DNA of 64,000 nucleotides, taken from NCBI RefSeq assembly GCF_000715075.1, contig NC_134085.1, positions 156,206,178 to 156,270,177 of the forward strand, in the 5' to 3' direction. Source of the stretch: Nicotiana tabacum (lineage: Eukaryota > Streptophyta > Magnoliopsida > Solanales > Solanaceae). The number at the start of each line of letters is the position of its first letter. Position 1 is the stretch's first letter. A program made the position numbers and the translations under genes. Below the pieces are notes generated by a model. The model did no database searches and had not been told where the DNA came from. It was given only the letters and a program-made list of their open reading frames with translations. This document shows, piece after piece, positions 34,216 to 43,789 of this stretch.

Positions 34216-34677
34216 AGAATTAAAATTTTGACATGTTTTTTATTTTTTTATTTATTTGTTTTTGGCTATTTTAGCAAAAGGTGGGGTTGGACCCGATGGG
34301 GGTTGCCTACGTATCTCACATCCGGTGAGAATCAAACCCGCGTAGTTCGGGCAAATAAACTATTTTTGAGAAGACCCTTTTCCTTTTTCTATTTTTCACA
34401 ACAATCAAACAAACTATTATTTTCCATTCATAACAAACAAACAAACTAATAAAAAACATAAAACATTCCTTCCCTTTTTTTCTTTTTTCAAAATTTCGGT
34501 AGAGTTTCGACACTACTTGGACATTGGTTTTTTTTCTAAAAATAAGTAGTTATATCTCTACACTGTTATTTTCTCCTCTTTTTCACGATTTTCTAATTTG
34601 TGGAAAATGATGACAACATACAAAATCTTTTTTTTTTTTGAATTTTTCAATGCTCTTTTTTATTTGTTATTATTTTC

Positions 34678-34975
34678 AAAAATGTGGCATGGGGGACATA
34701 GGGAATTCCAAGACTTCTTGGATTCCACAAATGTTCTCCATGTACTTTTTCCCAAAAATGAGGCGTGGGGGACATGGGGAATTCCAAGACTTCTTGGATT
34801 CCACAAATGGTCCCCATGTGTTTTTCCCAAAAATGAAGCATGAGGGACATAGGGGATTCCAAGACTTCTTGGATTCCACCAATGTTCCCCATGTGTTTTT
34901 CCCAAAAAATGAAGCGTGGGGGACATGTGGAATACCAAGGCTTCTTGAATTCCACAATGTTCCCCGTGTGCTTAA
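34678..34975 (+). repeat. 76-bp tandem repeat, four copies
   Basis: Units begin AATG at 34681, 34757, 34832 and 34908, spaced 75-76 bp, and share ATTCCAAGACTTCTTGGATT, which contains the near-palindrome CCAAGACTTCTTGG. The last unit is the most diverged. Confidence 0.9.
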
Positions 34976-35570
34976 TTAACCTAATAGCATGCTTCTCTAA
35001 AAAATCGTGCAACTTTCTTATTTAACGTGATCAGCATGATACGGAGTGCCATTTGTCCTCAACTATCATTGGTCCGCCAAATGACCTATTCACCCTTGAA
35101 TAAATATAGCATGTAGCACATAGGATGCCAAAAGATGGTCCATTATTTTCAGGTTTCTTGTCCTAGATGGACCCAACCCCTGTGATGAGTCCCCTAAGTT
35201 AAATGCAATGTGATGAAAATAAGCGTTCCTACTAGGGATCCGGCATGAAGTCACGTTATTCTATGTTCAAAAACCTGGGTCGGTGATCTAAACAGTGTAC
35301 CCGAGCAGACAACTCGAGTTGAGGAAGGAGCTCTTTTCCGGGAACCAAAAGGCCAGCCGGCTTAGAAACTTTCCGAGCCTCTTTTATTTAGGGTATGACA
35401 CTAACAAAATAGGGAGTCTCAACCAGTAAGCACATCCCTGGAGGCAAGAAGAGAAAGGTTTCGGCACAATTTATATACAGTTCAGATAATATCAAAGCGG
35501 TAAAAGCAACATTTAACACATTAGGCTCAAAATATGTAAAAATCAAATAAAGCCAAATATAACAATTTAT

Positions 35571-37742
35571 CTAAGCTGGAATTTCTAACCCTGAACCAGT
35601 GGTTCTGGGTCTAGTCCCCAGTTCATCCGCCCTCAAACAGGATATGTCGGGTTCATCCGCCCTTAAATAGGATATGTCGGGTTCATCCGCCCTCGAATAG
35701 GATATGCCGGGTTCATCCGCCCTCAAATAGGATATGCCGGGTTCATCCGCCCTCAAATAGGATATGCCGGGTTCATCCGCCCTCAAATAGGATATGTCGG
35801 GTTCATCCGCCCTCAAATAGGATATGTCGGGTTCATCCGCCCTCAAACAGGATATGTCGGGTTCATCCGCCCTCAAACAGGATATGTCGGGTTCATCCGC
35901 CCTCAAACAGGATATGTCGGGTTCATCCGCCCTCGAATAGGATATGTCGGGTTCATCCGCCCTCAAATAGGATATGTCGGGTTCATCCGCCCTCAAATAG
36001 GATATGTCGGGTTCATCCGTCCTCGAATAGGATATGTCGGTTTCATCCGCCCTCGAATAGGATATGTCGGGTTCATCCGCCCTCAAACAGGATATGTCGG
36101 GTTCATCCGCCCTTGAACAGGATATGTCGGGTTCATCCGCCCTCAAATAGGATATGTCGGGTTCATCCTCCCTCAAATAGGATATGCCGGGTTCATCCGC
36201 CCTCAAACAGGATATGTCGGGTTCATCCGCCCTCGAACAGGATATGTCGGGTTCATCCGCCCTCGAAGAGGATATGTCGGGTTCATCCGCCCTCGAAGAG
36301 GATATGCCGGGTTCATCCGCCCTCGAATAGGATATGTCGGGTTCATCCGACCTCGAATAGGATATGTCGGGTTCATCCGCCCTCAAATAGGATATGTCGG
36401 GTTCATCCGCCCTCAAATAGGATATGCCGGGTTCATCCGCCCTCAAACAGGATATGTCGGGTTCATCCGCCCTCGAACAGGATATATCGGGTTCATCCGC
36501 CCTCGAACAGGATTTGTCGGGTTCATCCGCCCTCGAATAGGATAGGTCGGGTTCATCCGCTCTCGGATAGGATATGCCGCGTTCATCCGCCCTCGAATAG
36601 GATATGTTGGGTTCATCCGCCCTCAAACAGGATATGTCGGGTTCATCCGCCCTCAAACAGGATATGTCGGGTTCATCCGCCCTCAAACAGTATATGTCAG
36701 GTTTATCCGCCCTAGAATAGGATATGTCGGGTTCATCCGCCCTCGAATAGGATATGTCGGGTTCATCCGCCCTCAAATAGGATATGTCGGGTTCATCCGC
36801 CCTCAAATAGGATATGTCGGGTTCATCCGCCCTCGAATAGGATATGTCGGGTTCATCCGCCCTCGAATAGGATATGTCGGGTTCATCCGCCCTCGAATAG
36901 GATATGTCGGGTTCATCCGCCCTCGAATAGGATATGTCGGGTTCATCCGCCCTCGAACAGGATATGTCGGGTTCATCCGCCCTCGAACAGGATATGTCGG
37001 GTTCATCCGCCCTCGAACAGGATATGTCGGGTTCATCCGCCCTCGAACAGGATATGTCGGGTTCATCCGCCCTCGAACAGGATATGTCGGGTTCATCCGC
37101 CCTCGAACAGGATATGTCGGGTTCATCCGCCCTCGAACAGGATATGTCGGGTTCATCCGCCCTCGAACAGGATATGTCGGGTTCATCCGCCCTCGAACAG
37201 GATATGTCGGGTTCATCCGCCCTCGAACAGGATATGTCGGGTTCATCCGCCCTCGAACAGGATATGTCGGGTTCATCCGCCCTCGAACAGGATATGTCGG
37301 GTTCATCCGCCCTCGAACAGGATATGTCGGGTTCATCCGCCCTCGAACAGGATATGTCGGGTTCATCCGCCCTCGAACAGGATATGTCGGGTTCATCCGC
37401 CCTCGAATAGGATATGTCGGGTTCATCCGCCCTCGAATAGGATATGTCGGGTTCATCCGCCCTCGAATAGTATATGTCGGGTTCATCCGCCCTCGAATAG
37501 GATATGTCGGGTTCATCCGCCCTCGAATAGGATATGTCGGGTTCATCCGCCCTCCAACAGGATAGTTTGGGTTCATCCGCCCTCAAATAGGATATGTCGG
37601 GTTCATCCGCCCTCCAATAGGATAGTTTGGGTTCATCCGCCCTCAAATAGGATATGTTGGGTTCATCCGCCCTCAAATAGTATTTTATTCTCAAAGTTTT
37701 GGTTGAAAACAGGCACCCACCTGCATAACGAGAGGAACACAT
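35571..37742 (-). other. 723-codon open frame through the 30-bp array (decapeptide repeats)
   Basis: The frame starts at 37742 (MCSSRYAGGCLF) in the flank of the neighbouring array, then reads as about 69 tandem decapeptides of the type RADEPDISYS, and ends at 35571 after ETTGSGLEIPA-like unique residues. Because the unit is 30 bp without indels, openness follows automatically once one unit lacks a stop; two other frames of the array are also long. Variation is mostly non-synonymous (Y/C, S/L, D/G). I see no promoter or splice evidence and no protein family. Coding function is unlikely but untested. Confidence 0.25.
35621..37680 (+). repeat. 30-bp satellite-like array, 68.7 units, no indels
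   Basis: The unit is GATATGTCGG GTTCATCCGC CCTCGAACAG and repeats with strict 30-bp phase over 2060 bases. Variant positions are few: TCGG/CCGG, CTCGAA/CTCAAA and ACAG/ATAG. Fifteen units at 36931-37380 are identical. Units near 36121-36240 and 36361-36480 share the same variant order, suggesting a duplication of 8 units. It sits in the 3' part of the element interior, where Ogre-type elements are known to harbour tandem repeats. Confidence 0.97.
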
Positions 37743-40035
37743 TTCTGTCTTTACATTTCTGTTCTAGGTCACCCACCAGTATAATGCGGGAATACATTTC
37801 TATTCTAGGTCGCCCATCAGTATAATGCGGGAATACTTTCTGTTCTAGGTCGCCCACCAGTAAAATGCGGGAATACTTTCTGTTCTAGGTCGCCCACCAG
37901 TAAAATGCGGGAATACATTCATGTTCTAAGTCGCCCACCAGTAAAATGCGGGAATACTTTCTGTTCTAGGTCGCCCACCAGTAAAATGCGGGAATACATT
38001 TCAGTTCTAGGTCGCCCACCAGCATAATGCGGGAATACATTTCAGTTCTAGGTCGCCCACCAGTATAATGCGGGAATATATTTCAGTTCTAGGTCGCCCA
38101 CCAGTATAATGCGGGAATACATTTCAGTTCTGGGTCGCCCACCAGTACAATGCGGGAATACATTTCAGTTCTGGGTCGCCCACCAGTATAATGCGGGAAT
38201 ACATTTCAGTTTTAGGTCGCCCACCAGTATAATGCGGGAATACATTTCAGTTCTAGGTCGCCCACCAGTATAATGCGGGAATACATTTCAGTTCTAGGTC
38301 GCCCACCAGTATAATGCAGGAATACATTTCAGTTATAGGTCGCCCACCAGTATAATGCGGGAATACATTTCAGTTCTGGGTCGCCCACCAGTAAAATGCG
38401 GGAATACTTTCTGTTCTAGGTCGCCCACCAGTAAAATGCGGGAATACTTACTGTTCTAGGTCGCCCACCAGTAAAATGCGGGAATACTTTATGTTCTAGG
38501 TCGCCCACCAGTAAAATGCGGGAATACATTCTGTTCTAGGTCGCCCACCAGTAAAATGCGGGAATACTTTCTGTTCTAGGTCGCCCACCAGTAAAATGCG
38601 GGAATACATTCTGTTCTAGGTCGTCCACCAGTAAAATGCGGGAATACTTTCTGTTCTAGGTCGCCCACCAGTAAAATGCGGGAATACTTTCTGTTCTAGG
38701 TCGCCCACCAGTAAAATGCAGGAATACTTTCTGTTCTAGGTCGCCCACCAGTAAAATGCGGGAATACTTTCTGTTCTAGGTCGCCCACCAGTAAAATGCG
38801 GGAATACTTTCTGTTCTAGGTCGCCCACCAGTAAAATGCGGGAATACTTTATGTTCTAGGTCGCCCACCAGTAAAATGCGGGAATACATTTCAGTTCTAG
38901 GTCGCCCACCAGTAAAATGCGGGAATACTTTATGTTCTAGGTCGCCCACCAGTAAAATGCGGGAATACTTTATGTTCTAGGTCGCCCACCAGTAAAATGC
39001 GGGAATACATTATGTTCTAGGTCGCCCACCAGTAAAATGCGGGAATACTTTATGTTCTAGGTCGCCCACCAGTAAAATGCGGGAATACTTTATGTTCTAG
39101 GTCACCCACCAGTAAAATGCGGGAATACATTCTGTTCTAGGTCGCCCACCAGTAAAATGCGGGAATATATTTCTGTCTTTTCATTTCATGATTCTATGTC
39201 GCCCACCAGTTCTAGGTCGCCCAACAGTAAAATGCGGGAATACATTCTGTTCTAGGTCGCCCACTAGTAAAATGCGGGAATACTTTCTGTTCTAGGTCGC
39301 CCACCAGTAAAATGCGGGAATACATTCTGTTCTAGGTCACCCACCAGTAAAATGCGGGAATACATTTTGTTCTAGCTCGTCCACCAGTAAAATGCGGGAA
39401 TACTTTCTATTCTAGGTCGCCCACCAGTAAAATGCGGGAATACTTTCTGTTCTAGGTCGCCCACCAGTAAAATGCGGGAATACTTTCTGTTCTAGGTCGC
39501 CCACCAGTAAAATGCGGGAATACTTTCTGTTCTAGGTCGCCCACCAGTAAAATGCGGGAATACATTCTGTTCTAGGTCGCCCACCAGTAAAATGCGGGAA
39601 TACTTTCTGTTCTAGGTCGCCCACCAGTAAAATGCGGGAATACTTTATGTTCTAGGTCGCCCACCAGTAAAATGCGGGAATACTTTCTGTTCTAGGTCGC
39701 CCACCAGTAAAATGCGGGAATACTTTCTGTTCTAGGTCGCCCACCAGTAAAATGCGGGAATACTTTCTGTTCTAGGTCGCCCACCAGTAAAATGCGGGAA
39801 TACTTTCTGTTCTAGGTCACCCACCAGTAAAATGCGGGAATACTTTCTGTTCTAGGTCGCCCACCAGTAAAATGCGGGAATACATTCTGTTCTAGGTCTC
39901 CCACCAGTAAAATGCGGGAATACTTTCTGTTCTAGGCGCCCACCTGTATAACGAGAGGCATACATTTCAGTCTTTTCATTACAAGTGTTGAAGTCAGGCG
40001 CCCATATGTATAACAAGAGGAATACTTTTTAGTCT
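37711..40035 (+). repeat. 40/41-bp satellite-like array, about 54 units
   Basis: The unit reads TTCTAGGTCGCCCACCAGTA plus AAATGCGGGAATACTTTCTG. Most units are 40 bp; 41-bp units with ATACATTTCAG cluster at about 37980-38390, and 40-bp units with ACTTTCTG or ACTTTATG fill the rest. Degenerate units (CACCTGCATAACGAGAGG at about 37718; CACCTGTATAACGAGAGG at about 39940 and another near 40000) frame both ends. A rearranged unit sits at 39181-39235. Confidence 0.95.
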
Positions 40036-40767
40036 TATACTGCAAATTTTGAAATCAGTAACCCCACCGGAAGGTAGAAGGTTACAATAGGAATCCCCAG
40101 CATGAAGCAATAAAAATCCCCAGCACCGGGAAGCAGAAGGCTACAACAAAAATCCACAGCATTCAACCAATTTATAAATAGCAGAAGCTCACCTCAAGAA
40201 TGCGAGTCAACAGTCAGAGCTGATCAACAAAAGCTAGTCACAAAAACAAAAAACAAAAAAAGAAAAAAAAAGAAAAGAAAAGAGAAAAATGAATCCAAAG
40301 TACGGAAGTGGAGAACATATGTGGTCTGCTCAAGAACTAGCACCTACAACTAGCAAGTATCAAGGTTCAAATCCAAAGTCTGTATAAAGCACCATTCAAG
40401 ACTCAAGACCAAGTTTCAGAAGACTTAAAGATAGGAATCCTTGTAACTAGTAGCTGATAGGCTTAGTTAGTCTTTTTCAGTTTTCATTTGTTTTGATGTA
40501 ATGACAAGACCGCGGAACGGAACCTCAACGGAACGACACCTCGATCGGCTCTTCACCTCGGTACACTTTACCATCTCTCTCATTTCCGAACTACACGTGG
40601 CCTGATTCCTGTATAACCAAGGATATGTAGGCAGCTCAGATATCAGGGCTCGGTCACATTCCCTTCCTTTCCTTAGTGTAGTCCGTCCAAATAATGGTCG
40701 GGTCAAAAACATGTCTAGTCGTTCTTTGTCGGAAAACTCTTCGTGTTTCCAGTCAAAGAGGGGCAGC
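40036..40767 (+). other. Interior tail of the Ogre-like element with polypurine tract
   Basis: Non-coding. It includes repeated AATCCCCAGCA phrases (40090-40160), an A/G-rich tract (40240-40300) and an inverted CTACATATCC-type phrase near 40610-40640. The final AAAGAGGGGCAG (about 40755-40766) just before the 3' LTR is the probable polypurine tract that primes plus-strand synthesis. Confidence 0.7.
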
Positions 40768-43700
40768 TCTAGACACGTGATTTTTTACCCTCCCCGAGAA
40801 TTTCCACATTTTTAGCGTAAACATGTAATTTAGGCCTAATATAGCCATTTTAACTATTTTTACTTTATTTCGTCGCAAGAGAAAAATTACAAAAATATAT
40901 ATATGAATTTTAGTTTATGTATTTCTCATAAACTTGAAAAAATACAAAAATTGTACTTTATTTTTGTACTTTATATAATTTCGAAAATTACCAAAAATAT
41001 GGTTCTATTAATGTTTTGTAGTCATTTTAATTTTGGAAAATATACAAAAATATTACTTTATATTTTATCTTTATATAAAAACGAAAATTACAAAAAATAG
41101 TTTTATTAATATTTTGTAGCTATTTTAATCTTGAAATATATTAAAAAAGATATAGTTTTGTTTTAAATATTAGTCTTATTTTTGATAGTTATTTTGCTTA
41201 CATAATCAGTTGAGCAACGTCGTGTTCTTATTTCTCGGGTCCGGGCTAAAGAATAATATTCGGGTTCAAACTACCCGATTTTAGGCCTAATTTTCGGACC
41301 TAGCCCGTAATAATCCGAGTCCACCACACATGGGGGACACGCGTGGGGAACACGGACGGAACACGACACACGGGGAACCCCACCACGCGTGGGGGACACA
41401 AGTCTTGAACCCCACCACGCGTGGGGCTCATTTTTCTTGGCATTGGGTATCAAATACACGGGCAAACACAGAAGGAAGGGGGACAGACTTTGAAAAAAAC
41501 CAACTGGGCACTATTCATCTTCTTCCAAAAAGAAGAAGAAGAAGAACGAAAACCCTAGGAACCCTCACCCTCCTTCCACCTCCAGCAAACCACCAGCAAC
41601 AACCTTACCCAGAAACCAGTCGCGCCCCAGCTCCCCGCCACCACCAAACACCAGACCTGTTCCGACGACCACCTGCTCCGTCGACCTACTACCCGCTACC
41701 AGCCCCAGCCCGCGAGCTCCAGCTCCACCCAAAACAGAACCATCGCTGCTGCATCGTCCAGTCCTCGACCCTACTGTCCAAACCACCTGCTTCCGCCTCC
41801 TGCTTCACCCGTTCCAGCCTTATCGACCACCAAACCTCCAGCTCAAACCTCACGCCATAACCCTCGCCAGCACCTTCCTACTGAACTTCACCATTGAGCC
41901 TCATCACCTTGCCCAAGCGACCCTTCAGTCCCTGTCAAGCAGCAGCTATTGCTACTGTATCGTCCAGCGCACAGTAAACTCCGTTCAGCCCCGTCAACCC
42001 TACTGTCGCTTCGTTGATCGGGCAGCAGCTGTAGTCGTGTTGGCTGCGTTGCCGAGCAGCCATTGTTGCAGTTGTTCGTTTCATCACCTCCATACCTGCT
42101 TCTTCCTCACATCCAAATGACCCCTTCTGCTTTAACTTCTCGTATCAATCCGTTGCGTCGAAAAGAATAAAACTAGCATTCAGCCAACACCTCGGGTCGT
42201 TGACAGTCTTGGTCCGAGCTTTCTGTTTCAGTCCGTTGAGGTCGTCTTTGGTTCGTCGAGGTCCGGTACATCAAGGTTGTTGTCCGAGGTTTCGTCGCAG
42301 GTCCAACGCGCCAGACGTTAATCTCAAGTAGGTCATCTCTGCCCGTGTCCTTCATATTTGCTATTAGTAATATGTATATGTATTTTGTTGAAATACAGTC
42401 TTAGTTCATGTGGATAGTATGCAAGTAAGCGAGACATATACATATGATGTTGTGTGAATCGATATTTCTTGTTAATTAACTCCGTATTCATTGAAATGTG
42501 GCCGTTAAAGTCTTTTCCTTTGTTTCGTTATTTTAAGTAGTTATTCGGCATTTTGTTTCTTCATGCTCAGATTATTGTTATCCAAATATTTGTTGCAATG
42601 GGTGTTATACACATTCCGAAAGGTGTTAATTATTTTAGTTTGTCTTAATAGTTGTTTATACATGTAGTAGTAATGTTAAAATTATAGTAGCAATTTTAAT
42701 TCCGCGGAAAAATACTTGTTCCATTAAATAAGTTCAATTTACAACCCATGACCTCGCAAAGTAGCAAAAATGTAGTTATTTTAGGCTTATCCTTTTTCTT
42801 TTGAAAAATAAATAAATAAAAAACGAGGCGAGCTTTGCCACATAAAAAATGTACAGATTGCGGAGCCCTCACAAAATATATGTATTAAATACTTAGATTC
42901 CGGGACGGGCCGTTTAGCAAATTTCACGGCCTTACCCAAAATAATAATGCGCTAGTCGCTTTAGGCGCGCCTTTAATAATTTATTCTCCCTAACTCGGGT
43001 GCACATTTATGTGACCCAAATCCAAATCTCAACGGAGTCGAAATGTGTCTCTAATCACGGGTACATTGATTGTGGCGTGGTTTGAGATGCATTTCCATGA
43101 CGTTGCAAATTCTTTTTTTAAAATAATGAATGAGACGAGCCTCGACGAACAAAAATGCACAAGCAGCGCGGCCCTCTAAATGTATATATATTAAAACACT
43201 TAGAATTCGGGACAGGCCGTTTAGCGAATTTTACGGCCTTCCCCAAAATAACAATACGCTAGTTGCGTTAGGCATGCCTTTAATAATTTATTCTTCCTAA
43301 ACTCGGGTGCACATTTATGTGACCCAAATCCCAATCTCAACAGAGTTGAAACGTAGCTCTAACCACGGGTACATTCATTGTAACGTGGTTCGAGGTGTGT
43401 TTTCCATGATGTTGCAATTCTTGATAAAAATAACATTAAATGATAAAAGCGGTTTAAAAGATAAAATTGGCACATCGGTTCATAATTGTATTAAAATCAG
43501 ATAAATAAGCCGAATATGACAGTTGAGCGACCGTGCTAGAACCACGGAACTCGGGAATGCCTAACACCTTCTCCCAGGTTAACAAAATTCCTTATCCGGA
43601 TTTCTGGTACGCAGACTGTAATATGGAGTCATTCTTTTCCTCGATTCGGGATTAAAATTGGTGACTTGGGACACCCTAAATCTCCCAAGTGGCGACTCGG

Positions 43701-43789
43701 AAATAAATAAACCAATCCCATTTTGATTGTCCTTTAATTGGAAAAAACTCCCTTGCACCCTCTCGGGCGCGGAAAAAGGAGGTGTGACA
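40768..43789 (+). mobile_element. 3' LTR of the Ogre-like element (3022 bp)
   Basis: It matches 26924-29941 along its length. It starts TCTAGACACG where the 5' copy has TGTAGACACT, so one terminal base differs from canonical TG. It ends GGAGGTGTGACA and is followed by the GTCTT duplication at 43790-43794. Confidence 0.9.

Larger units (their letters stand above)
29964..35620 (+). other. Non-coding interior of the Ogre-like element, first half
   Basis: No protein family is recognised. The sequence is full of GCTGGGGAT/TTGGGGATA phrases (30060-31110), pyrimidine tracts (about 31975-32110 and 33175-33285) and short repeats. It includes three copies of a GCCTACGTATC ... CGTAGTTCGG phrase (31930-31971, 33305-33356, 34301-34352), a 224-bp duplication (33811-34215) and a 76-bp tandem repeat (34678-34975). 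Open frames are all under about 125 codons and unsupported. Confidence 0.7.
26924..43789 (+). mobile_element. Ogre/Tat-like non-autonomous LTR retrotransposon, 16.9 kb, no gag-pol
   Basis: Two near-identical LTRs (26924-29941 and 40768-43789), TSD GTCTT, a primer-binding site directly after the 5' LTR and a purine tract before the 3' LTR define a structurally complete element. The 10.8-kb interior has no capsid, protease, RT, RNase H or integrase motif on either strand. It consists of non-coding spacer and tandem repeats, the largest at 35621-37680 and 37711-40035. Such large retrotransposon derivatives move with proteins of autonomous relatives. The Ogre/Tat link rests on the LTR tail and the TGGCGACTCTGCTGGGGA primer site. 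Confidence 0.9.

Noticed and set aside
36113..37576. Other long open frames in the 30-bp array (both strands)
   Set aside because: They are the same repeat read in other phases; five of six phases are open by chance once the unit lacks stops.
35621..39950. CRISPR-like regular repeats (30 and 40 bp)
   Set aside because: There are no unique spacers between units; the repeats are head-to-tail satellites in a plant retrotransposon, with no cas genes.
43727..43789. Start of a long frame at 43727 as the pol start
   Set aside because: These codons lie in the 3' LTR of the Ogre-like element; genuine chromovirus RT begins at 43790.
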